64,000 nucleotides of DNA from Pseudobdellovibrionaceae bacterium (GCA_022843825.1 JALHMX010000001.1:1-64000); one strand, 5' to 3'. Shown: positions 8,571 to 17,826, counted from the stretch's first letter. Notes: generated from the sequence alone by a model not told the origin. Made by a program: numbers and translations.

Positions 8571-9248
8571 ATGTCTATGCAAGCCATTAAAAACTTTTTA
8601 TATCATCAAATTTTATGTCCGATGTGCCTGCGCTGCGGTTCGTTTAGAGTGGGAACCAGTTTTTTTTGCAAGTTTTGTGAGGATAACTTTTTGCAGCCTC
8701 AGTTTAAAAAAGATCATCGAGTACTGTCGTTAAACGACATAACGCTGAACGTGCACTACTTAATTTCTTGGATTCCAGGACAAAGTGATTCGACTTCTGA
8801 GGTTCCCTATCTTCTAAAAAGTCGCCTTAGTCGTAAGGCTTGGGACTACTATGCAAAGCTTAGCGCCCAGCACATCAAGGTCGTTGTACCTACCGCGATA
8901 ATACCAGTGCCAGGCAGCAGACCGCTAAAAAAAGCCTTTCATACACAGTATTTTGCTCAAAGCATTGGGGCACGGCTGCAAGCGTCAGTTTACTCATGTC
9001 TCTATCGAAAAAGTGATTCAGTTTTAGCGCAGCAAAAGCGTCGTAGTCGCCAGGAGCGTCGAGAGGCAAATTATGCGGTTCTTGAAGAATTTACACATTT
9101 AATTTCGGAGTATAAAAAAATCATCTTAATAGATGATATAATCACGACCGGGGCCACACTTTCGGCTTGCGTTGAGGCTTTAAAACCGCATTTATCTGAG
9201 GACTGTAAGATCGAGATAATAGCCCTTTTTTCTAGAGAGAAAGTCTGA
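8571..9248 (+). CDS. comF: ComF-family phosphoribosyltransferase-like protein
   Basis: A 225-residue member of the ComF family, linked in some bacteria to uptake and processing of transforming single-stranded DNA. The N terminus has a zinc-ribbon-like cysteine set (C16, C19, C22, C33, C36). The C terminus has the PRPP-binding loop of type I phosphoribosyltransferases, IILIDDIITTGATL (184-197). VPVPGSRPLKKAFHTQ at about 112-127 matches the family's P-P-K-RxFNQ-like stretch loosely. The nearest alternative start is the second ATG at 8577. Other competence genes are not in the window, so a role in DNA uptake is only an inference. Confidence 0.85.
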   Translation: MSMQAIKNFLYHQILCPMCLRCGSFRVGTSFFCKFCEDNFLQPQFKKDHRVLSLNDITLNVHYLISWIPGQSDSTSEVPYLLKSRLSRKAWDYYAKLSAQHIKVVVPTAIIPVPGSRPLKKAFHTQYFAQSIGARLQASVYSCLYRKSDSVLAQQKRRSRQERREANYAVLEEFTHLISEYKKIILIDDIITTGATLSACVEALKPHLSEDCKIEIIALFSREKV

Positions 9249-9259
9249 TATACGAAGAT

Positions 9260-9916
9260 ATGGCTATGTATACGAAAATGATTCTAGTGGGCACTATTTT
9301 AAGTTCAACGTTTTTTGGTACGGCGGCGCTGGCTGACACTAAAAATCAAGCTTTAGAAATTTTAAAAAAATACAATTCCACTAAAGCCGTAAAAATTAAA
9401 ACGCATCGCACAGAAACTAAAAAGACCTTAGGAACGACGACGACGAGCGATGGCGAACTTATATATTCAAAAAATCGTGTATACTTTGTTACAGATCAAC
9501 CAACAAAAACTGAAATTATTTATAACAAAGATATATGGGTTATTGAGTATCCTGATATTGAGTTAGATGAAAACGCTAATCGAAAAGTAAGTGTATTTGG
9601 CGCAGAAAAAGCACCATTTATTAAAGCTATGGCGGAAATTTTTTCTGCTCCGAAAAAACTTTTTGGTAAAGATGCGGTTTTCAGTAAAAATGACGATGAG
9701 ATTATCATTAAGCTAAAGGAAATAAAAAACACATCACTGAAAGAACTTCAGCTTGTTCTGAACTCAAAAGAGCAAAACATTAAAAGTATCTCATTTATAG
9801 ATGATTTAATGACGAGTTCAGTTTTAAGTTTTGAGAAGACAGAGTTTCTTAAGTCTGAACCAAAAAATAGGTTCGTCTATAAAAAATTAAAAACCGATGA
9901 GATTTTAAAACCATGA
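9260..9916 (+). CDS. LolA-like periplasmic lipoprotein-carrier family protein
   Basis: A 218-residue exported protein with a signal peptide (MILVGTILSSTFFGTAALA, cleavage after about residue 25). The mature part looks like the LolA fold: a helix (NQALEILKKYNSTKAVKIK), then antiparallel strands including GELIYSKNRVYFV and KDIWVIEYPD, the stretch that in LolA corresponds to the gate over the lipid-binding cavity. LolA shuttles lipoproteins from LolCDE to the outer membrane. Identity to true LolA is weak, so it may be a paralogue. Its last codons overlap the rimO start (ATGA), so the two are co-translated. Confidence 0.65.
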   Translation: MAMYTKMILVGTILSSTFFGTAALADTKNQALEILKKYNSTKAVKIKTHRTETKKTLGTTTTSDGELIYSKNRVYFVTDQPTKTEIIYNKDIWVIEYPDIELDENANRKVSVFGAEKAPFIKAMAEIFSAPKKLFGKDAVFSKNDDEIIIKLKEIKNTSLKELQLVLNSKEQNIKSISFIDDLMTSSVLSFEKTEFLKSEPKNRFVYKKLKTDEILKP

Positions 9917-11289
9917 AAACGAGCTCCGATTTAGATTTAAAAAATAAGAAGGTACACTTCATTAGTCTTGGCTGTCCTAAGAATTTAGTTGATAGCGAGA
10001 TTATGGCGGGAACTCTGATGAAGGACGGGTACGAGGTTGTAGCTGACGCCGAAGGGGCGGACACAGTTATTGTTAACACCTGTGGTTTTATTGAAGAGTC
10101 GAAAAAGGAATCCATTCAGCGGATCTTTGACATGTCTGATCTAAAGGAAGCGGGAAAAATTAAAAAGGTTGTCGTGGCAGGCTGCTTAACTCAGCGCTAT
10201 AAAACTGATTTAGTCGACAGCTTGCCTGAGGCGGACTTGTTCGTAGGATCAGGAGAGTTTCAAAATATTTCTAAAATTTTAAAGGATCACGATCAGGGAA
10301 GCGCCAATAAAACTTTCTTTAACTTGCCAACGTATTTACAAGAAGCGACCACTCCTCGAGTTAATTCTCAGCCGAGGCACCGAGCGTACTTAAAAATTTC
10401 AGAGGGCTGCATGAAGCGCTGTGCATTTTGTGCTATTCCTTTAATTCGTGGAAACCTTCAGTCGCGCACAATTGAGAATGTAGTTAATGAAGCTAAGCTT
10501 TTAGTCGCCGGTGGAGTTAAAGAATTAATTATTATCAGTCATGATTTTACAGACTATGGTTGGGACATTACACGCAAGAATCCACAAGCTAAAGAATCGC
10601 CGTTTGAATTACTTAAGGCTTTAAATGAAATTGATGGCGCGCAGTGGATACGACTATTGTATCTTTATCCTGACGGTATTACTGATGAAATGGTGAATTT
10701 AATTAAAAACAGTCACAAGTTAGTTAAATATTTTGATATGCCATTGCAGCACATCAACAATCAAGTTCTTAAGTCAATGAACAGAAAAATGACTCGAGAA
10801 GAGATCGTTCAGGCATTGAATAAAATTCGAACTAATATACCTGATGCGGTCATTAGAACTCAGTTTATCGTAGGGTTTCCCGGAGAGACGGCAGAGCAGT
10901 TTGAAGAGTTATTAAAATTTATCAGTGAGCAAAAATTTGATCGTGTAGGCTGCTTTAAGTATTCTCCAGAGGAAAATACGCCGGGCGGACGAATGGAAAA
11001 TCAAATTGATGAAGAAACCAAAAACCGTCGCTACGAGGCGGTTATGGAAATTCAGCAAAATATTTCTCGCGATAAGCACAGAGCTTTTATAGGCAGGACT
11101 TTGGATGTTTTAGTTGAGGGCTATAGCGAAGAGACAGACCTGTTGTTACAAGGGCGAACGTCACAACAGGCGCCGGACATAGATGGAGTTGTTTTAATTA
11201 ATGATGGCCAGGCGAAGGTAGGCGACATGGTTAAAGTGCGCATTACCGACAGTATGGAATATGATCTTATTGGGGAAATTGCACAATAG
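9913..11289 (+). CDS. rimO: Ribosomal protein S12 methylthiotransferase RimO
   Basis: Radical-SAM enzyme that adds a methylthio group to the conserved aspartate of ribosomal protein S12. The 458-residue protein has the three domains in order: UPF0004 with cluster cysteines C21 (SLGCPKN), C57 (NTCGFI) and C91 (AGCLTQRY); radical SAM with C166/C170/C173 in EGCMKRCAFCAIPLIRG; and a C-terminal TRAM domain (about 390-455). SLGCPKNLVDSE is the RimO rather than MiaB version. Its start overlaps the upstream gene by 4 bp. Its stop is immediately followed by the stop of the convergent TPR gene, with no spacer for a terminator. Confidence 0.97.
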   Translation: MKTSSDLDLKNKKVHFISLGCPKNLVDSEIMAGTLMKDGYEVVADAEGADTVIVNTCGFIEESKKESIQRIFDMSDLKEAGKIKKVVVAGCLTQRYKTDLVDSLPEADLFVGSGEFQNISKILKDHDQGSANKTFFNLPTYLQEATTPRVNSQPRHRAYLKISEGCMKRCAFCAIPLIRGNLQSRTIENVVNEAKLLVAGGVKELIIISHDFTDYGWDITRKNPQAKESPFELLKALNEIDGAQWIRLLYLYPDGITDEMVNLIKNSHKLVKYFDMPLQHINNQVLKSMNRKMTREEIVQALNKIRTNIPDAVIRTQFIVGFPGETAEQFEELLKFISEQKFDRVGCFKYSPEENTPGGRMENQIDEETKNRRYEAVMEIQQNISRDKHRAFIGRTLDVLVEGYSEETDLLLQGRTSQQAPDIDGVVLINDGQAKVGDMVKVRITDSMEYDLIGEIAQ

Positions 11290-12459
11290 CTAGGGACGGT
11301 CTTTGCAAGACTGAATTTCAGAAAAATAGCTATCGCTAAGATTGCTTTTTTGATCTTTTAATATGTTTGTCACAGTAAACATTTCTGTTAAAGGTTTCAA
11401 ACCTAATTCACAACTTTTTTTGTAATATTCTAAGGCTTCAGAAAATAAGTTTTTCTTAACCAGGGTGTTTGCCAAACCTAAGTGAGCCCGCATGGAGAGC
11501 GGCTGTATTTTAATGGACTCTTTATACTGGGAAATAGCTTTGTCGTGCTGATCAATTAAAAAATAGGATTCTGCTAAACAGGTAGAAGCAAATTCCGAAG
11601 GCTTTATTTTTAACGACAGCTGAAATTGTTTTAAAGCCTCTGCATATTTTTCTTGATCGCGCCAAGAAATTCCTTGATAGATGTATCCCAAGTGGTTCGT
11701 TGGATATTTTCTGATCAGACGAGCACAATAGATATCTACATTAAGATGATCGGCGCCACGTGATGATGTTTCGCAAAGCTGTTCAGTATAGTCTTTTTTA
11801 GAATTTATTTTAGCCAAATCTTCGTACGCCATGCGGGCTTCCGTATAAGATTCTAATAATATATATACTTGGGCTACTTTTTCTAAAGCAGGAATATTCT
11901 TTGGGTTTTTTTCAAGGTAAAGATTTAAGTTATCTCTGGCCTGACGAAGCAACCCTTTTCCAATATCTAAATCACTAGAAAGCAATAGGGCTTCGTCCTC
12001 AGGAAAATTTGCACTTTCTTTTTTAAAATACTCTTCGGCTAATCGGAAATTCTCTTGTTGAAGATGCTCTTTAACAATCAAAGATTTAATTTTTGTCGTA
12101 AGAGTTGAGTTTTTTTTGGCTTCACTGGCTTTTAATTTTTTGTTCAACAAAGCCAGGCGTTTTGTATTTACTGATTCGCTGCGCGACGTTTTAAGTTGTT
12201 CTGGCTTAAGGCAAATTGATTTAAACTCGTAGTATTTAACTTTTAGCGTTGGATCTGCACTGACGGGAGTAACTGCAGGAGCCGGAACAACGGGTGCCGG
12301 TGTTGGAGTGATATTAATCGGCGGTATTGGCGGCATTACCGGAGCCTGCGCTTCTGCTGAGCTGGTACACATCAATTGTATTAAATTGAGACACGCAAGG
12401 GCGCAACACATCAGAATAACGCGATTAAGACGTAACATATTCATACAGATATTATTCAT
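11290..12459 (-). CDS. Exported TPR-repeat protein
   Basis: A 389-residue protein with an N-terminal signal sequence (VILMCCALACLNLIQL, cleavage near AEAQA) and a short proline-rich linker (PVMPPIPPINITPTPAPVVP). Several tetratricopeptide repeats follow from about residue 130 to 365, for example YIYQGISWRDQEKYAEALKQ and AHLGLANTLVKKNLFSEALE. TPR arrays mediate protein-protein contacts, here in the periplasm or at a membrane. The ATGs at codons 6 and 8 are alternative starts; none has a clear Shine-Dalgarno. It is divergent from, and only 20 bp away from, the pilin-like gene. I do not recognise a specific function. Confidence 0.75.
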   Translation of the reverse strand: MNNICMNMLRLNRVILMCCALACLNLIQLMCTSSAEAQAPVMPPIPPINITPTPAPVVPAPAVTPVSADPTLKVKYYEFKSICLKPEQLKTSRSESVNTKRLALLNKKLKASEAKKNSTLTTKIKSLIVKEHLQQENFRLAEEYFKKESANFPEDEALLLSSDLDIGKGLLRQARDNLNLYLEKNPKNIPALEKVAQVYILLESYTEARMAYEDLAKINSKKDYTEQLCETSSRGADHLNVDIYCARLIRKYPTNHLGYIYQGISWRDQEKYAEALKQFQLSLKIKPSEFASTCLAESYFLIDQHDKAISQYKESIKIQPLSMRAHLGLANTLVKKNLFSEALEYYKKSCELGLKPLTEMFTVTNILKDQKSNLSDSYFSEIQSCKDRP

Positions 12460-12479
12460 ACAATCCGATAAATAATCCA

Positions 12480-13388
12480 GTGAAACTCTTTAAAAAATTG
12501 TCTATCCGAAATAGGCCCCGTTTAAATAATCAATCGGGTCAGGCGGTGGTTGAGTATGTACTTATACTCATCATCTCGGTAACCCTTTTGTTTATAGCTC
12601 GCGGTTTTTTTTCTGGATTAAATAATTTTATGACTTCCTACGTCGGCGACTATTTTAAATGTTTGATGGTTCAAGGCGAGTTACCTGCGTTAGGTGTTGG
12701 CGATACTGATAATTTGGCCAAACATACTACGGCTGGATATAAGTGTACTGTAAATTATCAGGCGGCGACATCAACTCCTGGCACAGACATCGGCGGCACA
12801 TCTAGAAACGTGGGTACAGCAAAACCTATTTCTACGACTCAAGGGTCCACAAAAGAAACGGCGGCGCGACGGGGACCGACGGAGGCATCTAAAAGGGCTC
12901 GAAAACCTGTAAAAAAGACAGAGCCTGATGAATTAATCGGATCTTCTTCGGGAGCAGACTTCAGGTTTAGTTCAAATGTCCGCAACAGATCAAATAGTTA
13001 TAACACTATGGACGCAGAACCCATTTCAAATTCAGTGTCGTCGGTAAGGCTTTCCCCCAGCGGCTATGGTGACCCTGATCGCTATCGGACAGTCAGTGGC
13101 CGCATGCAGGAAGACTTACTTAAAAATACGCGTGGCGGTGGCGTCAATCAACGACGACCATCCTCTCGAAATGTTCCACTGCTGTCTGAAGATGATCAAC
13201 GGCCAGGGCCCAGACGATCAAAATTTATGCCTCCAACACGCGTCGTTGCGGCTATGGATGATGGCGTAGATGAGCCGCTGACCTTTGGAGATTTTTTGAA
13301 ATGGTTGATTATTGCAGGAATAGGTATCGCACTATTTGTACTGATTGGCGGTCAAGTTTTGAGCTACAGTAAAGCCGAACGAGAGTAA
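12480..13388 (+). CDS. Pilin-like membrane protein with class III-type signal and C-terminal anchor
   Basis: A 302-residue protein starting with GTG. Residues 17-40 read NQSGQAVVEYVLIL plus a hydrophobic helix: a glycine at -1, then a mature start with glutamate at +5, as in Flp/TadE-type pilins cut by a TadV/PilD-like peptidase. The middle (90-260) is low-complexity, basic and Ser/Thr/Arg-rich, unlike a pilin. The end has a second hydrophobic segment (LKWLIIAGIGIALFVLIGG, about 274-292). It may be a pseudopilin-like anchor or an envelope protein that uses a pilin leader. There is no recognisable Shine-Dalgarno. No Tad machinery is adjacent; TadB/TadC-like genes lie 15 kb away. Confidence 0.6.
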   Translation: MKLFKKLSIRNRPRLNNQSGQAVVEYVLILIISVTLLFIARGFFSGLNNFMTSYVGDYFKCLMVQGELPALGVGDTDNLAKHTTAGYKCTVNYQAATSTPGTDIGGTSRNVGTAKPISTTQGSTKETAARRGPTEASKRARKPVKKTEPDELIGSSSGADFRFSSNVRNRSNSYNTMDAEPISNSVSSVRLSPSGYGDPDRYRTVSGRMQEDLLKNTRGGGVNQRRPSSRNVPLLSEDDQRPGPRRSKFMPPTRVVAAMDDGVDEPLTFGDFLKWLIIAGIGIALFVLIGGQVLSYSKAERE

Positions 13389-13524
13389 CTCAGGTTAAAA
13401 AAGCATCAATAATTTTGAATAGATATGCAAACTTGGCCTGCATGGTTGTATTGCATGAGCTGTATCTTATACAAACTTATCGATCTTAGTTGAAACTTTA
13501 ATAAATATATAAAATAACCGTGCA

Positions 13525-13956
13525 ATGTTCGAAATCGTTGGCAGCTCACAAGTTAAAATTTTTAATCTTAAACAAGTCGAAGAGATTCTGCCGTTGGTTT
13601 ATCGTGTTACTGAAGAATATAGTAAAGAAGTCAAATATCTAATGGCTTGTATTGATGCCATACCGGAACGATCTTCGATTCGAAGCATCGAGCTGCAAGA
13701 TAAAATCAATGAGCACATTCAAAAATGGCAAAACAAAATTGAACGATTGGGCGGCAAGCCAAAAGGTTTGTGGTTAGCGGATTTTGATTATGGGGACGGC
13801 TACTATTGCTGGAAGTTTCCCGAAACAGAAATACTCTATTATCACGGCTACCAAGATGGCTTTACTGGGCGACGTTTAATCGAAAACAATGTGATTGATA
13901 AAATATCTACAAAGCCTGAAACTGATAAACATGAGAATAGCCCTAGCACAATTTAA
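13525..13956 (+). CDS. DUF2203-like small protein
   Basis: A 143-residue cytoplasmic protein resembling the DUF2203 family (function unknown). The N-terminal half is helical (KQVEEILPLVYRVTEEYSKEV; IQKWQNKIERLGGKPKG). The C-terminal half holds the family-like segment LADFDYGDGYYCWKFPETEILYYHGYQDGFTGRR, where a W-C-W-like core and an H-x-x-x-G-F-x-x-R pattern are recognisable. The last 26 bp overlap the nadE start, so the pair is probably co-expressed. Confidence 0.65.
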   Translation: MFEIVGSSQVKIFNLKQVEEILPLVYRVTEEYSKEVKYLMACIDAIPERSSIRSIELQDKINEHIQKWQNKIERLGGKPKGLWLADFDYGDGYYCWKFPETEILYYHGYQDGFTGRRLIENNVIDKISTKPETDKHENSPSTI

Positions 13957-15535
13957 TTCAGTTCTTGGTGATTTTGATCACAATAAAAATAAAATTATAA
14001 ATTCTATTGAATCCTTATCAGCAAAAAAAGCGGAGCTGATTATTTTTCCAGAGGCCGCATTATTTGGGTATAATCCCTTTGATTTATTTGAGCGCAACGC
14101 TTTAGTTGAGCAACAGCTAAAAGCATTAAAAGAAATTATTAAAAAGATCCCTAAAAATACGTATGTAATTATTGGCGGCTTTGAGCCAAATCCTAAAAAC
14201 GGCAGACCATATTACAATACAGCTTTTTTATGTACTCATAAAAAAATTATAAAAACTTTTCATAAAGAACTTTTACCAACCGGTGACGTCTTTGATGAAG
14301 CAAGATTTATAGAAAAAGGAAATATTAAAAATAACTATTTCACTGTTAAAGGGAAAAAGTTTCTGCTGACTATATGTGAAGACATATGGGGCTGGGGCGC
14401 ACAGTACAAAGAAAATCCATTAAAAAATCTTCCGAAAAAGAAAATAGATCTTATTATTAATATCAGCGCATCACCTTTCTATAAGGGAAAAATGAAGCAG
14501 CGGCTGAACATGGCCAGTCAGACAGCGCGCTATCTTAAGGCTCCGATAGCTTATGTCAATTTGGTAGGCGCTCAGGATGAAATTATTTATGATGGCCAAA
14601 GTTTTATTTTAGATAAAAAAGGCTCTCTAGTTCAGAAGATGATTTCGTTTGAGGAAGATCAAAATATTTTCGATTTAAATACTATGGAAAGTTGGAATCG
14701 TGATTCGGCTAAAGAAACAGAGCTTGAGCAAATGCGCAAAGCGCTGGTTTTAGGAATTAAGGAGTTTACGCATAAAATAGGATTACAAAAAGTCCACCTG
14801 GGTCTGTCCGGTGGCGTAGACTCTGCTTTAGTCGCCGCTTTGGCTGTTGATGCATTGGGACCAAATAACGTAAAACTTTTTGCGCTGCCAACAAAATTCA
14901 ATGCAGAAGAAAGTTTCGAGGCCGCTGCACAATTGGCAAAAAATATAGGCGCAGAACTTAAAAACATCAGCATAGAGTCAAGCTATCAACATATAAAATC
15001 AATTTTGGATCAAGAGCTGAATATCAATGAATTTTCTTTGGTGCATGAAAATCTTCAGGCCCGGTTGCGCGGAGTTTTTCTAATGGCGTATTCTAACTTA
15101 GCTAACAGCCTGCTTTTAACGACGGGGAATAAATCTGAGTATGCTGCGGGCTACGCGACTTTGTATGGCGATATGTGTGGAGGCCTGGCTGTTATTGGTG
15201 ATTTAACAAAAAAAGAGGTCTACGATTTATGTAAGCTATACAACAGAGAAGGCGAAATTATACCTGAATTTATTTTGGCCAGACCGCCATCAGCAGAACT
15301 ACGCCCAAACCAAAAGGATCAAGACTCATTGCCGCCGTATGAATTATTGGATCAATCCGTAGTAAATATAGTTGAACTAAAAAAGCCAGCTAAAACAAAA
15401 ACGGATCATTGGCTGTTAGCTCAACTGTTGAAAACAGAGTTTAAACGCTGGCAAGCCGCACCTATTTTAAAGGTTAGCGAACACTCGTTTGGACGAGGCC
15501 GTCGCTATCCGATCGCTCATCGGGCGCGGGGATAA
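13931..15535 (+). CDS. nadE: Glutamine-dependent NAD+ synthetase
   Basis: Makes NAD+ from deamido-NAD, ATP and glutamine. Start chosen at 13931 (MRIALAQFNSVLGDF), giving 534 residues; the upstream in-frame ATG at 13895 lies deeper in the neighbour. The N-terminal glutaminase (nitrilase fold) has the Glu-Lys-Cys triad E41 (FPEAALFG), K112 (HKELLPT) and C149 (TICEDIWGW). The C-terminal synthetase domain has the PP-loop SGGVDSAL (293-300) and TTGNKSEYAAGYATLYGDMCGG. With nadD and nadA also present, the window carries three NAD-synthesis steps in separate operons. It converges on the exonuclease gene with 9 bp between stops. Confidence 0.96.
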   Translation: MRIALAQFNSVLGDFDHNKNKIINSIESLSAKKAELIIFPEAALFGYNPFDLFERNALVEQQLKALKEIIKKIPKNTYVIIGGFEPNPKNGRPYYNTAFLCTHKKIIKTFHKELLPTGDVFDEARFIEKGNIKNNYFTVKGKKFLLTICEDIWGWGAQYKENPLKNLPKKKIDLIINISASPFYKGKMKQRLNMASQTARYLKAPIAYVNLVGAQDEIIYDGQSFILDKKGSLVQKMISFEEDQNIFDLNTMESWNRDSAKETELEQMRKALVLGIKEFTHKIGLQKVHLGLSGGVDSALVAALAVDALGPNNVKLFALPTKFNAEESFEAAAQLAKNIGAELKNISIESSYQHIKSILDQELNINEFSLVHENLQARLRGVFLMAYSNLANSLLLTTGNKSEYAAGYATLYGDMCGGLAVIGDLTKKEVYDLCKLYNREGEIIPEFILARPPSAELRPNQKDQDSLPPYELLDQSVVNIVELKKPAKTKTDHWLLAQLLKTEFKRWQAAPILKVSEHSFGRGRRYPIAHRARG

Positions 15536-15544
15536 AAAACATTA

Positions 15545-16156
15545 TTAAATAAAAAAGCCCATTTGTTTTGGTTGTCGATCAATCTGCGGAAAAGTGAATG
15601 CCGGCTTCCCAGTTAAAGACACTAAATTTTCTATCAACGGTGGTTTGCCACCGATGGAAATTCGTTTATGCATTTCTATAAATAGCCGACCACAATAAGT
15701 TGCATCTTCTTCGGCACGGTGAAAATTAGACGAAGGAATTTTTAAATGTTGAACTAAAGTTCCTAGTTTATAATTAGGTAAACCTGGAAACACCTTGCGT
15801 GCTATTGGAAGCGTATCCAACACAATTCCTTTTGGACCACTGATTTCATATCTTTTTACGTCAGCCAGTACAAACTGGGCGTCAAAGGGTGCATTGTGTG
15901 CGACCAATGGAATATCTTGGCAGAACTCAGAAAATGAAGGAAGTATTTCCTCTATAAGAGGTTTGCCGTAAACCATTTCATCGCTGATCCCATTAACGGC
16001 GGTCGCGCCGGCAGGAATTGGCTTTTGAGGATTAATTAAAGTTGAAAATACGGACTCAACTTGGCTGCCATTAAATAGCACAGCACCTATTTCTACGATT
16101 TGATCGACGCCTGGGACAGTGCCCGTTGTTTCTAAGTCAAAAGCTATGAATCTCAT
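15545..16156 (-). CDS. DnaQ-like 3'-5' exonuclease (DEDDh)
   Basis: An exonuclease of the PolC-epsilon/DnaQ type, about 203 residues when started at 16156 (MRFIAFDLETTGTVPG). Exo I: FDLETTG (D and E ligands). Exo II: VAHNAPFDAQFV. Exo III region: HRAEEDATYCGRLF, with the H-x4-D of the DEDDh subclass. Such proteins proofread or trim DNA ends; free-standing copies are of uncertain partner. The longer frame to 16192 would overlap the start of the divergent ferredoxin gene by 13 bp. Neither start shows a clear Shine-Dalgarno. Confidence 0.88.
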   Translation of the reverse strand: MRFIAFDLETTGTVPGVDQIVEIGAVLFNGSQVESVFSTLINPQKPIPAGATAVNGISDEMVYGKPLIEEILPSFSEFCQDIPLVAHNAPFDAQFVLADVKRYEISGPKGIVLDTLPIARKVFPGLPNYKLGTLVQHLKIPSSNFHRAEEDATYCGRLFIEMHKRISIGGKPPLIENLVSLTGKPAFTFPQIDRQPKQMGFFI

Positions 16157-16179
16157 GTATTTTTTGATACAGATAAAAC

Positions 16180-16518
16180 ATGTTAGTATCAAGGAAAAGA
16201 CTTAAAATTACTGAAACTTTTTTTCAAGAAGAAATGACTTTGGAACTTGAGTTAAAAGCAGGACTAAAGACTACACTTTTAGAGGCACTAAACGCCAACA
16301 AAGTAAGCATCAATCAATCCTGCGGAGGTAATGGGACATGCGGTACTTGTCGGGTAGAAATTGTAAGCGGCATTAATGCTGTCGAACAGTCATCATCATA
16401 TGAGCAAGAGCAGTCGATTGAATTGCAGTTGCGCGCTTGTCAGCGGCTGGCCTGTCAAACAGAGTTTTCCTCCTCGACTGAAGATTTGCATATTAAAATT
16501 GTAAACGAAGCTATTTAA
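16180..16518 (+). CDS. Plant-type 2Fe-2S ferredoxin
   Basis: A 112-residue electron-transfer protein with the plant/vertebrate-type [2Fe-2S] pattern C-x5-C-x2-C in QSCGGNGTCGTCRVEI and the fourth cysteine in LRACQRLACQT. Typical members are 90-110 residues. A second ATG at 16234 (MTLELELKAG), preceded by AAGAAG, would give a 94-residue version that starts inside the first sheet; I keep the longer form but the start is open. The redox partner is not evident nearby. Its 3' end overlaps the convergent cysteine-peptidase gene by 8 bp. Confidence 0.88.
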   Translation: MLVSRKRLKITETFFQEEMTLELELKAGLKTTLLEALNANKVSINQSCGGNGTCGTCRVEIVSGINAVEQSSSYEQEQSIELQLRACQRLACQTEFSSSTEDLHIKIVNEAI

Positions 16519-17335
16519 TTTTTGATTCAATCACGGCTAAATTATTTTTAGCTGTCTCTGATTCCGGATGATTTTTTACAGCTTGTCTTAGAAAATTTTT
16601 AGCTGATGCATAGTCTTGGCTTTGATAAGATAGATTGGCCATTCCAATCAGTGCAATTAAATTAGTGGGCCACTTTTTTAAAATGCTATTATAACTTAAC
16701 TTAGCTTCTTTGATTTTTTTGACTTGCTCCAGACCTGCGGCTGCTGCTGCATTGGCATTTTCATCGACACTTACTGCAAGCTGGCCTGCAGGCAGAACGA
16801 CTAATCCCCAGTAATCTCCTAACATCCATGAACGCTCAAACTTTTCCATGTCCCAGTGGCGATCAGCATCGTGACCTGAATGCATAATAATTTCTTTTTT
16901 ATTGAGATCGTAACCAAGAATAATGGAGTAATGCCAAGTCGGAAGCCAGCTGACGCTTAAATTTTTAAAAACTATAACTGGGTGACCTGCGGCGACCTCA
17001 GTTAAAAGAGAGTTTAAATTTTTAATAGGCACAGCCATGAATCCCAAGCGTCGAGATGTGCTGATCATATCTGTTTGTAAAGAACCCTTAAGTCCTGGGG
17101 TATAGGCTAAAGCCGCGACCTCATCCACCGAAACTTTGCTTCCGCTCCATTGCATAGCCATAGTCAATGTTGCTGGTCCGCAATAACCAACGCTTTGATC
17201 AATAAAGGGAACACTTTCTATTTTGGTATACTGTGAGCGTGATCCCGGGGAAGCCAACAGAGCTTCTGTTTGAATTGCGCGCGAAGCACAGCCCAAACTT
17301 AAGAATAATAAAATCAGTGCACTAAAAAATTTCAC
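16511..17335 (-). CDS. PA2778-family C39-like cysteine peptidase lipoprotein
   Basis: A 274-residue exported protein, probably a lipoprotein cut before C16 (LFLSLGC). It has a papain-like C39 domain: catalytic Cys C52 in VGYCGPATLTMAMQW, and His H136 in WHYSIILGYD followed by an HSGHDADRHWDME segment. A C-terminal TPR-like part (about 205-270) ends the protein. This domain order is that of the PA2778 family, whose substrate is unknown. GTG start; its first base is the last base of the upstream PA2779-family stop codon (TAGTG), so the two are coupled. Confidence 0.82.
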   Translation of the reverse strand: MKFFSALILLFLSLGCASRAIQTEALLASPGSRSQYTKIESVPFIDQSVGYCGPATLTMAMQWSGSKVSVDEVAALAYTPGLKGSLQTDMISTSRRLGFMAVPIKNLNSLLTEVAAGHPVIVFKNLSVSWLPTWHYSIILGYDLNKKEIIMHSGHDADRHWDMEKFERSWMLGDYWGLVVLPAGQLAVSVDENANAAAAAGLEQVKKIKEAKLSYNSILKKWPTNLIALIGMANLSYQSQDYASAKNFLRQAVKNHPESETAKNNLAVIESKIK

Positions 17336-17706
17336 TATATGCGTTTAACCAGGAAGATGATCAGTATGATGACTAAAATAGTGATTAGAATATCTCCACC
17401 AGCACGAGCTTCTTGTATTTGAAAAGAAAGTTGCTGCAGTTCTTGCTGTGACAATGAAGCTATGCGTTCGCTGGCCTCATCTGCGGATAGTCCTTGCTTC
17501 ACAAAAGCCTCACGAATTTCATCAGATTGCAATAAATCGCGAACTTCTTTTTCAGCCTGCTCACGAGAGACTTCTTCAACCACCACACTTGTGGGCAGCA
17601 TTTTTAGAGCTTGCGCAGTTTCCGCAAGCGTCACCTGTGGAGCATGAGAAAGCAAAAGACTGAGTGCGATCGCAACATATTTTCGAGTCCATTTAGAAAA
17701 TTGCAT
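17335..17706 (-). CDS. PA2779-family small membrane protein
   Basis: A 123-residue protein with a signal peptide (cleavage around TLAETA, residue 30), a central helical part (REQAEKEVRDLLQSDEIREAF; ERIASLSQQELQQLS) and a C-terminal hydrophobic helix with a terminal basic anchor (LITILVIILIIFLVKRI). This is the layout of the PA2779 family, which is found next to PA2778-type cysteine peptidases, as here. A plausible reading is a membrane partner or substrate of the peptidase, but no function has been shown as far as I know. Confidence 0.75.
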   Translation of the reverse strand: MQFSKWTRKYVAIALSLLLSHAPQVTLAETAQALKMLPTSVVVEEVSREQAEKEVRDLLQSDEIREAFVKQGLSADEASERIASLSQQELQQLSFQIQEARAGGDILITILVIILIIFLVKRI

Positions 17707-17826
17707 AGTGTATCCTTTTGTTTATGGGGGACATTTTGCCCCGGTTTATTTTTGTTTTCTAATATACGTTAACCAGAAGTGTTAGTCAGCAAATAGCAGA
17801 CCATAGATCACTTTAGCTGATTAAGA

